Assembly (NCBI GenBank): GCA_020443295.1
Contig: JAGRIJ010000044.1
Coordinates: 1-40,449 of the forward strand
Length of the DNA: 40,449 bases
Direction of reading: 5' to 3'
Source: Alphaproteobacteria bacterium
GTDB lineage: Bacteria; Pseudomonadota; Alphaproteobacteria; Micavibrionales; Micavibrionaceae
The position numbers and the translations under genes are program-made. Shown here piece by piece: positions 1 to 8,193 of this stretch (within the stretch, counting starts at the first letter, position 1; each line of letters begins with the position of its first letter). The notes under the pieces were generated by a model, which did no database searches, was not told where the DNA came from, and saw only the letters and a list, made by a program, of their open reading frames with translations.

Positions 1-302
1 GAAAAGATCTGGATGAAGCGTTAGGGCAAGTCGGACTCAGCCGCGATACTCTTTCCAACCTGGAGGGGTTAATCCTGATTGCTTATTTTCTCGACGGGCG
101 GGAGGAATCCAGAAGGAGCTGGTTTGAATCAATAAAACGCACGGCGGGGCTTGACGGCACAGAAGTGCGGCAGGGGATGGATCATCTTGACTCTATCCTT
201 GTGGAAGACGCCATTACGCCCAAGGATCTTGGCTTGGCCATGCAAGAGCAAATAAGCAGAAGCCGGAAAGCCGTTTATCCGAGCGTTAGTCTGGAACAGT
301 GA
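1..302 (+). CDS. Unknown protein, C-terminal fragment
   Basis: An open frame enters from the left edge (first whole codon at position 3) and ends at TGA 300-302, giving 99 visible residues without a start. I do not recognise the family. The visible part is mixed charged and hydrophobic, with a hydrophobic stretch (LEGLILIAYFLDG) near residues 20-32 and a polar C-terminus. There is no clear membrane segment and no Cys/His cluster. The next ORF starts 6 nt after the stop behind a GAGGA ribosome-binding site, so the two are probably cotranscribed. Absence of stops over 300 bases and the tight junction support a real gene, but the start and most of the protein may be missing. Confidence 0.55.
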   Translation, partial: KDLDEALGQVGLSRDTLSNLEGLILIAYFLDGREESRRSWFESIKRTAGLDGTEVRQGMDHLDSILVEDAITPKDLGLAMQEQISRSRKAVYPSVSLEQ

Positions 303-308
303 GGACCC

Positions 309-476
309 ATGCAGAAAAAAGATGAAATTGAAATCACGGAAGAAGAACAGGCTTCTTTTATCGAGGGGTTGCGCGAAGCTGCGATGCTGAAGGACCAGCT
401 CGAAACTTTTAAAGAAGAATACGAAAAGCTGATTCAGAAATATCCGCAAAAGAGCAATAGCAAATACAAGAGCTAA
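309..476 (+). CDS. Small charged protein, 55 residues, unknown
   Basis: ATG at 309 follows a GAGGA ribosome-binding site; the stop is TAA 474-476. The 55-residue product is very rich in Glu, Lys and Gln with regularly spaced hydrophobics (SFIEGLREAAMLKDQLETF), consistent with one amphipathic helix or short coiled coil, and ends in a Lys/Ser-rich tail. No family recognised. It lies 6 nt after the preceding partial gene and ends 3 nt before the stop of the convergent hydrolase, so it fills the gap exactly. It could be a small partner of the upstream gene. It is too short for a confident call. Confidence 0.5.
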   Translation: MQKKDEIEITEEEQASFIEGLREAAMLKDQLETFKEEYEKLIQKYPQKSNSKYKS

Positions 477-479
477 CTG

Positions 480-1322
480 TCAGACGAGTGCCGTCATGTT
501 CTGCATGATTTGCCGGTATTTGCGCACATGAATGCCATGGTCGCCGTTTTCTTCAATTATCGTTTCTATATTTCCGGCACCGGTAAAGTTTGTTTGCATA
601 AAAGCAACGTTTCCGAAGGGAACCAGCCCGTCCTTTTTCGCGTGGACAATCAGAACCGGGCATTTTAATTCCCTGAGCCGCGGCTTAAGCGTTTTCAGAA
701 AAGACGGATATCTGATTAACTCCTCGTTGCTGTTACGGGCCGAGCGGTTAAGGAAAAATTTTAGCGGCGCTTTTTGGGCTGCCAACTGCACGGGCTTGAT
801 TTCCTCAAGATCGGGGTCAAGGGATGCCCCTATCAGGACAACCGCTTTCACTTTTTCGGGTGCATCGATTGCCAGCCTGACGGTCAGTCCCCCGCCCATC
901 GAATGCCCGACGATGATGACCGGCTGTGCCTGCGCTGCTTCCTCCAGCGCCGTTTTTAAAATCTCGATGTCTTTTTCCGGATCGGGGATATTTCTGTTTA
1001 CCGGGCTAAAGCCGGGACGGTCCAGTGCCATAACATAAAAGGGTTTCGGATTCTTCAGGTAAGGCCACCAGCTTAAGGCGCTTCCCGGCGTACCGTGCAG
1101 AAAAAGGACGGGCTGTGCGGTTAAATCTCCTGAGCACAGGCATGTGGTCCTTTTGTGAGAGGATTCAATCGTTTTGCACTGGATGCCCCGGCTCTGCAGA
1201 TGGTTCCGGAGGAGAGTTTCTATACCCCAGTCAGATAAAAGAGCCCTGAAATAAGCCTGCGAAGCCTCTTTCAAGGACCATTTGTAAGCGATACTTTCAA
1301 TATTGGCAGGTTTGCCTTGCAT
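480..1322 (-). CDS. Alpha/beta hydrolase
   Basis: A 280-residue protein with the alpha/beta-hydrolase fold. Seen: the oxyanion-hole motif HGTPGS near residues 76-81, the nucleophile elbow GHSMGG with Ser141, an acidic candidate Asp231 in HAKKDGLVP, and the base His262 in NGDHGIHV. These form the expected Ser-Asp-His triad in the right order. The N-terminal ~65 residues are helical and precede the core. There is no signal peptide, so it is probably cytoplasmic. The substrate cannot be read from sequence; esterase, lipase-like or C-C hydrolase roles are all possible. The ATG lies 12 nt after the lolD stop, so it is probably the last gene of the lol unit. It is convergent with the small plus-strand ORF. 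Confidence 0.85.
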   Translation of the reverse strand: MQGKPANIESIAYKWSLKEASQAYFRALLSDWGIETLLRNHLQSRGIQCKTIESSHKRTTCLCSGDLTAQPVLFLHGTPGSALSWWPYLKNPKPFYVMALDRPGFSPVNRNIPDPEKDIEILKTALEEAAQAQPVIIVGHSMGGGLTVRLAIDAPEKVKAVVLIGASLDPDLEEIKPVQLAAQKAPLKFFLNRSARNSNEELIRYPSFLKTLKPRLRELKCPVLIVHAKKDGLVPFGNVAFMQTNFTGAGNIETIIEENGDHGIHVRKYRQIMQNMTALV

Positions 1323-1334
1323 CCGTTTATCAAA

Positions 1335-2186
1335 CTAGTAAGGAACCAGCTTTCCACCCTTAAGCTCCAGGATGCGGTCCATTTCCTCGGCCAGAGAGAT
1401 ATTGTGCGTCGCGATCAGGGCGCCGATCCCGCGATTGTGGACCTGTTCAAGAAGAATTTCAAAAACCTCCTGCGAGGTTTCGGGATCAAGGTTTCCTGTC
1501 GGCTCGTCCGCGAACAAGAGCTTGGGCTGATTGACCAATGCCCGCGCTATCGCGACGCGCTGCTGCTCGCCGCCAGAGAGTTCGGAGGGGCGGTGTTTAA
1601 GCCGTTCGGCCAATCCCATGGTCTTGAGATATTCTTCTGCGCGGTCCCTGGATTCGCGCATATTAGTCCCGGAAATGATCAGAGGAAGCGCCACGTTTTC
1701 GACGGCAGAAAATTCAGGCAGCAAGTGGTGAAACTGATAGACAAATCCGATGGTCTGGTTCCGCAATCTCGTGCGCGCCCGGTCGTTCATCTTGCCCACG
1801 ATCTGATCGCCGATGATGATCTGGCCGCCTGTAGGCGTGTCGAGCAAACCAAGAATATGAAGGAGTGTTGATTTTCCCGAGCCGCTGGGCCCGACAAGCG
1901 CCGTAATTTCCCCTGCTCGCAGGCGAAGGTTCAGTTTTTGCAAAATGTTCAGAGTTCGCGTTCCCTGCTGATATTTTTTTTCCAGCCCCTGAACGGTTAA
2001 AAGTATCTCGCCTTCCATCCCTTTGAATCGTCTTACTCGGAAGACGCCGGAGGTTTTCCAGTTCTTGTCTTCGGGAGCGCCTTCATTTTCTGAAGAAGGC
2101 TGTTGCTGGATCTGACGATCATCCTGAACCTGAACGTCCATGCTATGACGTTTGAATAGAGCAGAAAGGGTTCCGGTTTCGTGCAT
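1335..2186 (-). CDS. lolD: Lipoprotein-releasing ABC transporter ATPase LolD
   Basis: ATP-binding subunit of the LolCDE-type complex, which releases lipoproteins from the inner membrane for transfer to the outer membrane. Seen: Walker A GPSGSGKST (residues 99-107 of this start), signature LSGGEQQR, Walker B LLFADEPTGNLD and H-loop ATHN. The order and the LolD-like EEMDRILEL C-terminus fit the family. The first 56 residues, polar and Gln/Glu/Asp-rich, are extra compared with a usual ~230-residue LolD. ATG 2186 has a GGGG ribosome-binding site only 9 nt after the lolC stop; the conventional N-terminus (MEGEILLTV) would start at ATG 2018, whose purine-rich stretch lies too close. I keep the long start but not firmly. 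Confidence 0.92.
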   Translation of the reverse strand: MHETGTLSALFKRHSMDVQVQDDRQIQQQPSSENEGAPEDKNWKTSGVFRVRRFKGMEGEILLTVQGLEKKYQQGTRTLNILQKLNLRLRAGEITALVGPSGSGKSTLLHILGLLDTPTGGQIIIGDQIVGKMNDRARTRLRNQTIGFVYQFHHLLPEFSAVENVALPLIISGTNMRESRDRAEEYLKTMGLAERLKHRPSELSGGEQQRVAIARALVNQPKLLFADEPTGNLDPETSQEVFEILLEQVHNRGIGALIATHNISLAEEMDRILELKGGKLVPY

Positions 2187-2195
2187 CTCGGCCCC

Positions 2196-3440
2196 CTACT
2201 CGTAGCGCATCGCTTCGACCGGGTCGAGGCGCGCCGCGCGCCAGGCCGGGTAAAGGGTTGCCGCAACGGAGAGGAAGAAGGCCATGGCAATCACAGCGAT
2301 GACTTCGTTCCAATCGATTACGGCAGGAATTTCAGAGAGGAAGCGGACTTCGGCATCCCAGATGGTATATCCCGTCATTCCTTCTATCCATTTACGGATT
2401 GCCTCGATATTCAGGGCAAAGGCAATGCCCAGAGCGGCGCCAAAAAATGTTCCGATGAACCCGATACTGGCTCCGGTAAGGATAAATATTTTCAGCATAT
2501 TTCGCCGTGTCGCCCCCATGGTCCGCATAATCGCGATATCGTGGCCCTTGTCCTTTACCAGCATGATCATTGAGGAAATAATGTTGAACGCTGCAACAAG
2601 GATAATCAGGCTGAGGATTAGGAACATCACGTTACGCTCTACGTTAAGAGCATTGAAGAAACTTTTGTTCATGTCGCGCCAATCGTAGACTTTGGCGAAG
2701 GGATCGAGTTTAATTTCCGCTGCCTGCCTGATCTCGTCCAGCCGGTCGGGGTTGTTCAGAAAAATCTCCAGAGAGCTGACGCTGTCCCCGTAATCAAAGA
2801 GTTTTTGAGCTGCCGAAAGCGGCATAAAAATAAAGCCGCTGTTATATTCATACATTTCCACGTCGAAAATTATTCCGACCTCGTATGTTTTCTTCCGCTG
2901 CAGATTTCCAAAAGGGCTGCTTTTAACCTCCGGAGAAATCAAAGTTACCTTGTCGCCTGGCAATAATTTGTAGCGGTTGGCCAGTACCGTTCCGATGGCA
3001 ATCTTGCCGTCGACAAAGTCGCCAATTTCGCCTTTCCTGATGCCTTTGTACAGAATGTCGCGTTTAGCGAAATCCTCCTGCGTCAGCGCCCGAACCATCA
3101 CCCCGCTGGCGGCACCTTCGGGCGTGGTCATTAGTGACTGGCTTTCAATCACCGGAGTGATGTATTTAATGCCGTCGAGGTCTTTCAGGCGATCAACCAG
3201 ATTGTTGTAATCATAAAGACGGCCAGAGGTCGAATAGGCGTTCATATGGCCGCCCAAGCCCAGAATCCGGCCAAAAAGCTCTTCCCTGAACCCGTTCATA
3301 ACGGACATGACAATAATCAGGGTCGCCACGCCCAGCAAAATTCCCATGAAGGAAAACCCCGCGATGACGGAGACAAAGCCTTCCGCCTTTTTCGAGCGCA
3401 GGTAGCGCCACGCGACCATCCTTTCAAATCTGGAAAACAT
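2196..3440 (-). CDS. lolC: Lipoprotein-releasing system permease LolC/LolE
   Basis: A 414-residue inner-membrane permease of the LolC/LolE (FtsX-like) family. The architecture is a cytoplasmic N-terminus (FERMVAWRYLR), a first membrane helix around residues 20-50, a large periplasmic domain (about 50-270), and three membrane helices in the C-terminal part including LILSLIILVAAFNIISSMIMLV and the VAATLYPAWRAARLDPVEAMRYE tail typical of the family. Alphaproteobacteria commonly have one such permease, presumably acting as a homodimer, rather than separate LolC and LolE. ATG 3440 has a strong AAGGAGGG site upstream. lolD follows 9 nt later on the same strand, and proS precedes it by 43 nt. Confidence 0.93.
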   Translation of the reverse strand: MFSRFERMVAWRYLRSKKAEGFVSVIAGFSFMGILLGVATLIIVMSVMNGFREELFGRILGLGGHMNAYSTSGRLYDYNNLVDRLKDLDGIKYITPVIESQSLMTTPEGAASGVMVRALTQEDFAKRDILYKGIRKGEIGDFVDGKIAIGTVLANRYKLLPGDKVTLISPEVKSSPFGNLQRKKTYEVGIIFDVEMYEYNSGFIFMPLSAAQKLFDYGDSVSSLEIFLNNPDRLDEIRQAAEIKLDPFAKVYDWRDMNKSFFNALNVERNVMFLILSLIILVAAFNIISSMIMLVKDKGHDIAIMRTMGATRRNMLKIFILTGASIGFIGTFFGAALGIAFALNIEAIRKWIEGMTGYTIWDAEVRFLSEIPAVIDWNEVIAVIAMAFFLSVAATLYPAWRAARLDPVEAMRYE

Positions 3441-3483
3441 TTGCCTGCCTGCCCTCCTTCAGTCGGTCAGACCCCATGATCAA

Positions 3484-4944
3484 TCAGTACGCCCGGCCAA
3501 TCAGAACTTTGCGGCCTTCATCCTCAAAGGGCATATTTCTCGCCGACAACCCATATTCAGCTTTAACTTCGGCCAGTTTTTCTTCTTTGAGAAGCTCCAC
3601 CGGAACCTTGACCAAACCTGTCTTGCCTGCTGCGAAATAGTCCTTGAGATCATTCAGGGTTTTGCCCTCCACGATGTTTTCTGCATGAAAGGCACGGGAC
3701 CGTTCAAGCATGCTCTCGTGAATGGCGTCCATTGTTTTACCGATTTCCTGCAAAAAGGCCTCTGCCGACAGAGTTGTCTTGGACTCACGGCCCAGATCAC
3801 GGCGCACAAAGGTTACGGCCTGATCCTGCGCTTCCCGTCCTCCGATTTCCACGCGCACGGGAATTCCCTTTTTCACGGCATCCCACATTTTATCGGGGGT
3901 GCGGAGTTCCCGGTTATCGAGTCTAACGGCAAGGCCCTGCGCCTTCAGTTTGGCCGCCAAGCCGGAGCAAAATTCCATAATTTGAGGAGCTGAGCTATCA
4001 TCCTTTATCACCGGGAGGATGACAACTTGCTGAGGTGCGATGCGAGGAGGCATGATCAGCCCGTCATCGTCGGCGTGCATCATAATCAATCCACCGATCA
4101 CGCGGGTACTAAAGGCCCAGCTCGTCGTATGAACGAAATGTTCGGCACCGTCGCGCCCTTGGTATTTAATGCCGCAGCTCTTGGCGAAGTTCTGGCCGAG
4201 ATCGTGCGTGGTAGCGGCCTGCAGGGCTTTTCCGTCCTGCATGATCGATTCAAAGGAATAGGTTTGATCCGCCCCGGGGAAGCGTTCTTCGGGTGTTTTT
4301 ACGCCCTTGAATCCCGAAAAGGCACAATAGTCCCTGAAAAATTTTTCGTAAAAATCCAGGATTGTTAAACAGTCGCTCTTCGCGCCTTCCGCGTTTTCAA
4401 AAGCGCAATGGCCTTCGTGCCAAAAAAATTCCGACGTCCGGAGGAACATGCGGGTTCGCATTTCCCAGCGCATCACGTTGCCCCACTGGTTAAGCTTCAG
4501 GGGCAAATCCCGGTAGGATTGAATCCAGCGCGCCATCGCGTCGCCGATAATGGTCTCGGAAGTCGGACGGATGACATAGGGTTCTTCCAGCTTTGCGGTC
4601 GGGACCAGGCCATTTTCACCTGCTTCGAGGCGGTGGTGGGTGACAACCGCGCATTCTTTAGCAAACCCGTCCACATGCTCGGCTTCGCGGGAAAGGAAGC
4701 TGACCGGGATCAGCAGCGGGAAAGATGCGTTCTGCACGCCGTAATCTTTCAGCCATGGATCGAAAATCCGCACCATATTCTCCCAGATCGCCAGACCGTA
4801 GGGTTTGATGATCATGCAGCCGCGGACCGGAGAATTTTCGGCCATATCCGCGGCTTTTATCACCTGCTGGTACCATTCGGGAAAATCCTCGGCGCGCGTC
4901 GGGGTTATGGCAGTCCGGGTGGCGGCTTTTGCGGGTTTGTTCAT
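3484..4944 (-). CDS. proS: Prolyl-tRNA synthetase, archaeal/eukaryotic type
   Basis: A 486-residue class II aminoacyl-tRNA synthetase that charges tRNA-Pro. Its N-terminus (DFPEWYQQVIKAADMAENSP), motif 2 (RWEMRTRMFLRTSEFFWHEG) and motif 3 (GGLIMMHADDDGLIMPP) match the archaeal/eukaryotic-like form (ProS type 3), not the bacterial form with an insertion domain or its shortened alphaproteobacterial variant. The anticodon-binding domain follows (VVILPVIKDD to VEIGGREA). The C-terminal domain ends in Tyr (GRAY), as expected for this type, but has no Cys in its last ~75 residues, so the zinc site known in some relatives is absent. It overlaps the upstream gene by 4 nt (ATGA), and it occupies the locus where proS normally lies in this synteny. 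Confidence 0.93.
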   Translation of the reverse strand: MNKPAKAATRTAITPTRAEDFPEWYQQVIKAADMAENSPVRGCMIIKPYGLAIWENMVRIFDPWLKDYGVQNASFPLLIPVSFLSREAEHVDGFAKECAVVTHHRLEAGENGLVPTAKLEEPYVIRPTSETIIGDAMARWIQSYRDLPLKLNQWGNVMRWEMRTRMFLRTSEFFWHEGHCAFENAEGAKSDCLTILDFYEKFFRDYCAFSGFKGVKTPEERFPGADQTYSFESIMQDGKALQAATTHDLGQNFAKSCGIKYQGRDGAEHFVHTTSWAFSTRVIGGLIMMHADDDGLIMPPRIAPQQVVILPVIKDDSSAPQIMEFCSGLAAKLKAQGLAVRLDNRELRTPDKMWDAVKKGIPVRVEIGGREAQDQAVTFVRRDLGRESKTTLSAEAFLQEIGKTMDAIHESMLERSRAFHAENIVEGKTLNDLKDYFAAGKTGLVKVPVELLKEEKLAEVKAEYGLSARNMPFEDEGRKVLIGRAY

Positions 4945-5429
4945 GGCTTAGAAACTCCAGACGTGCTTTTTTCCTTATTATTGCCCGAGACTAAGGGATC
5001 GGGGCCTGCCTGTCCATCCTGTTCGGGCGGGTTTTCAGGGTTTTCCAGCAAGCACGCGGCGTGCAAACGGCCCCGGACATCCTCTCCATTATACAGGACG
5101 CGGCCATCCCGATAGATTTCCAGCCATGCCACTTCCGGCTTGAGTTCTACGCCTTGCGGCAAGGAAAGGCCATAACGGGCGGCCAGATCGACCGTTACCG
5201 GGATAATCACGGGGTCATAAAGGGCGGGCACCTGTTCCTCCAGATCCGCGGAGGCGACTGGATTTCCTTCAACATCCACACCCGGAACATAATCCGCTCC
5301 GCCCGATTGATATTCGCTTAATTGGGTGCAGAGGCTTTTGACAACCGGTTCGTTTTCTGCATTCGCATCGGCTTGCACGCCGATTAAGGCCACCAGACAT
5401 AGAAAAGGCAATATTATACTGTTTTTCAT
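4941..5429 (-). CDS. Predicted periplasmic protein, unknown
   Basis: A 162-residue protein with a typical signal peptide: Lys2, a hydrophobic core (IILPFLCLVALIGV) and a likely cleavage site after ADANA, so it should be exported. The mature part is acidic, with two Cys (in SLCTQL and AACLLE) that could form a disulfide, and ends in a Pro/Glu/Ser-rich tail. I recognise no family. It overlaps both neighbours by 4 nt (ATGA): DUF1467 upstream and proS downstream. It is therefore translationally coupled in the middle of the rnj-DUF1467-proS series, where many alphaproteobacteria have no gene. Confidence 0.75.
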   Translation of the reverse strand: MKNSIILPFLCLVALIGVQADANAENEPVVKSLCTQLSEYQSGGADYVPGVDVEGNPVASADLEEQVPALYDPVIIPVTVDLAARYGLSLPQGVELKPEVAWLEIYRDGRVLYNGEDVRGRLHAACLLENPENPPEQDGQAGPDPLVSGNNKEKSTSGVSKP

Positions 5430-5695
5430 GGAGTTACCCCGTATTGCCGGGCGGCCAGTTCGCGCCAGTCAATAATGCCGGATTCGATAATCGCATAAGC
5501 AATCAGGAATAACACGATGGAAATGGCCGTCGTCAGCAGAAGTTTTTTCTTAAGCTGAGGATCTTCAGAGGGAGCGCCGGGAGCTGTGATGTCGTCTTTT
5601 TCGTGCTGTTCGCTTTGCATGCCCAAGGGAAGGATGCAGAATATGACCGTCCACCAAATGCAGGTGAAGACCACAATTCCGGAAAAAATATTCAT
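5426..5695 (-). CDS. DUF1467 family membrane protein
   Basis: An 89-residue protein with two membrane helices: residues about 4-25 (FSGIVVFTCIWWTVIFCILPLG) and about 52-70 (LLLTTAISIVLFLIAYAI). It fits the DUF1467 family by length, by the WWTVxFxxLPxG signature and by position between RNase J and ProRS. The function of the family is unknown. I chose ATG 5695, which overlaps the rnj stop as ATGA; a longer reading frame upstream only overlaps rnj and lacks family similarity. The 3' end overlaps the next gene by 4 nt. Confidence 0.85.
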   Translation of the reverse strand: MNIFSGIVVFTCIWWTVIFCILPLGMQSEQHEKDDITAPGAPSEDPQLKKKLLLTTAISIVLFLIAYAIIESGIIDWRELAARQYGVTP

Positions 5696-7386
5696 TTTCC
5701 TGACCTTTTTTGTTGCCGGATTTCCAAGACATGAACTGTCGTTTTCGGTTTTACGCCCAGACGGTTGTGAAGATAGCGGCGCAGGCAAATGCGGACTTCT
5801 TCGGCCACCGCTTTTTCCTCCAGACGCGGTCCGTCCGCAATATCCGCCATAACCTCTTCTATTTCCGCAAAAATATCCTCTTTGAGTTCCTGCGGGGGAC
5901 CCCCGTCCGACAGACCGATTATATCAAGCTTGATGTCGCCCAGAATTTCACATTTTGAAGAGATCGCAAAGGAAACGTGAACAACCCCGGTATATTGAAG
6001 CTTTCGCCGGGCCGTGATCGATGGATCGTCTGCAGGAATCAGGCGGTCCTGGTCCATTGCGAGCAGCCCGGTTTCAACTTCGCCTATTTCTTCTACAGGG
6101 CCGGGAGCCAGACGTATGACCGAGCCGTTCGACGGCACCAGTGTTTGCGGAACCTGACATCCCCGTGCCAGCGCCGCATGCGCTTCAAGCTGGACCCTTT
6201 CCCCGTGGACCGGAATTACACAGGACGGGCGCGTCCATTGCAACATCTGCTGTATTTCATCCCGGCAGGGATGGCCGGAAACATGGATGACGCCGACGGT
6301 TTCGCCCGGAGAAATCACCCGGATCCCCTGAGCGACAAGGTTGTTTTTGACCGTGTTGATATTGCGCTCGTTTCCGGGTATCGCCCGGGCCGAGAATATG
6401 ACCGTGTCACCTTTGCTGAGATGCACGGCATTATGTTCGCCGCGGGCTATACGGGCCAGAGCCGAGCGGTATTCGCCCTGCGATCCCGTGACGACCAGAA
6501 CGGTTTTTTCATCGGGCAGGTAGCCTATATCTTCCTCAGAGACAAACTCCTTGAGGTCCTTGAGGTAACCGCATTCCTGAGCGGCGGCAACCATCCGGTG
6601 AAGAGAGCGTCCGACGACCGCAACGTGGCGCCCGGTTTTACGAGCCGCTTCGGCTATACTGATCATGCGACCTATATTCGAAGAAAATAATGTAACCGCG
6701 ATGCGTCCCCTGCACTCCTTAAACTCCTGATACAGACCTTTAGCGGCATCCTTTTCCGATCCCGAGACCCCTCTTACCGTTGCATTCGTGGAATCGCCTA
6801 TATAGGCCAGAATGCCGTCCTCGCCCAGCTTCCGGAAGGTTTTTTCCTCGGTTTTCAGGCCAACGACAGGCGTGGGGTCCAGATTCCAGTCACCGCTATG
6901 CAGGATATTGCCATGGACCGTCCGGATCATGAGAGCACAGCTATCGGGCACCGAATGTGACACGGGAATGAACTGAACCTTAAATGAACCGATATGAACC
7001 TCCGCTAAAGGTTCAATCAGGTGCATTTTAGCGTCATATATTCCAGCCTCTTCCAACTTTTTTCTGAGGACTGCTGCCGTAAACGGCGTTGCATACAGCG
7101 GGCATTCGAACCGGGACCATAAATGGCTCACTGCACCGATGTGATCCTCATGGGCATGGGTAATAATCATGCCTTTTAGTTTTTTGCGGTTCTCTTCTAA
7201 AAAGGCGGGGTCCGGCAACATGATATCGATGCCCGGAAAACGCTCATCCGCAAACCCCATGCCGCAATCCACGGCAAGAAACTGGCCTTCCGAAACATAC
7301 ACATTCAGATTGATGCCAAATTGCTCGCTGCCCCCAAGCGGGATAAAGTAAAGACCGTCTTTTTTTAGGAAGCGATTCATAGGCAT
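5692..7386 (-). CDS. rnj: Ribonuclease J
   Basis: A 564-residue metallo-beta-lactamase/beta-CASP nuclease. RNase J has 5'-to-3' exonuclease and endonuclease activity in mRNA decay and rRNA processing. Seen: the zinc-binding motif HAHEDHIGA near residues 77-85, the later histidine in HSVPD, Asp in HSGDWNLDPTP, and the beta-CASP region with VSGHPCRDE and VIPVHGE. The C-terminal domain (about 450-555) is present, so it is full length. The start at 7386 lies 2 nt after the coaX stop, and AAGGGC inside the end of coaX serves as ribosome-binding site. ATG 7380 is a less likely alternative. Position between coaX and DUF1467 agrees with alphaproteobacterial order. Confidence 0.93.
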   Translation of the reverse strand: MPMNRFLKKDGLYFIPLGGSEQFGINLNVYVSEGQFLAVDCGMGFADERFPGIDIMLPDPAFLEENRKKLKGMIITHAHEDHIGAVSHLWSRFECPLYATPFTAAVLRKKLEEAGIYDAKMHLIEPLAEVHIGSFKVQFIPVSHSVPDSCALMIRTVHGNILHSGDWNLDPTPVVGLKTEEKTFRKLGEDGILAYIGDSTNATVRGVSGSEKDAAKGLYQEFKECRGRIAVTLFSSNIGRMISIAEAARKTGRHVAVVGRSLHRMVAAAQECGYLKDLKEFVSEEDIGYLPDEKTVLVVTGSQGEYRSALARIARGEHNAVHLSKGDTVIFSARAIPGNERNINTVKNNLVAQGIRVISPGETVGVIHVSGHPCRDEIQQMLQWTRPSCVIPVHGERVQLEAHAALARGCQVPQTLVPSNGSVIRLAPGPVEEIGEVETGLLAMDQDRLIPADDPSITARRKLQYTGVVHVSFAISSKCEILGDIKLDIIGLSDGGPPQELKEDIFAEIEEVMADIADGPRLEEKAVAEEVRICLRRYLHNRLGVKPKTTVHVLEIRQQKRSGK

Positions 7387-7388
7387 TG

Positions 7389-8159
7389 TTAGCAGCCCTT
7401 ACGGTCCTGATGGATTTTAAGAAGGCCTTTGAGTGTCAGGTGTTCATCCACCTGCTCTATTACCTCGGTGTTTTCTGCGTATAAAATCGCGAGTCCGCCG
7501 GTAGCGATTACGAAAAGGTCGGAAGCCATTTCTTCGCGGATATGAGTGACAATGCCTTCGATCAGGCCAATATATCCCCAGTACATGCCGGATTGCATGG
7601 CATCGACCGTGTTACGGCCAATCACGTTGGAGGGTTTTTGAATGCTGACCTTGGGCAACTTGGCCGCACGGCTATGCAGGGCTTCGATCGACAGACGTAC
7701 ACCCGGCGCAATGACGCCCCCCTTATAAGTACCATCCTTTGCGATGACGTCAAAAGTGGTGGCTGTGCCAAAGTCGATAACAACAGCAGGAGTCCTGTAA
7801 TGTTCGATGACTGCGATGGCATTTACAATCCGGTCGGCGCCCAGTTCACCGGGGCGATCCAGATCGATCTTAATCTGATTGACTGACGCCGGGGAGACAA
7901 AGAAGGGGGCCTTGTTCATATATTTTTTTGAAAACCGCTCGATATGCAAATCGGCATCCGGGACAACCGAGCTGACGATGACATCCGAGATATCCGTCCA
8001 TCTGACTTTTGCCATTTCCAGCAGAGGACGAAGAAAGACCGCGTATTCATCCACCGAACGTGCGGATTCCGTCCGGCATCGCCAGAACTGCGTGAGCTTT
8101 GTCTCTTCAAAAAGGGCGAAAACCGTATTGGTATTGCCGATATCGATCGCCATTAACAT
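7389..8159 (-). CDS. coaX: Type III pantothenate kinase
   Basis: A 256-residue ASKHA-fold kinase that phosphorylates pantothenate, the first step of coenzyme A synthesis. Seen: the phosphate-binding N-terminus MAIDIGNTNTVFALF, the substrate motif GELGADRIVNAI and the second nucleotide motif VVIDFGTATTFDVI, then GVIAPGVRLSIEAL. Length and motif order match CoaX rather than the type I or II kinases. The start could be ATG 8159 or the in-frame ATG 8153. It lies 34 nt after birA and 2 nt before rnj, inside the long minus-strand unit. Confidence 0.94.
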   Translation of the reverse strand: MLMAIDIGNTNTVFALFEETKLTQFWRCRTESARSVDEYAVFLRPLLEMAKVRWTDISDVIVSSVVPDADLHIERFSKKYMNKAPFFVSPASVNQIKIDLDRPGELGADRIVNAIAVIEHYRTPAVVIDFGTATTFDVIAKDGTYKGGVIAPGVRLSIEALHSRAAKLPKVSIQKPSNVIGRNTVDAMQSGMYWGYIGLIEGIVTHIREEMASDLFVIATGGLAILYAENTEVIEQVDEHLTLKGLLKIHQDRKGC

Positions 8160-8193
8160 GCGCAGGGTATACCATATTCAAAGACGCGAGGCA

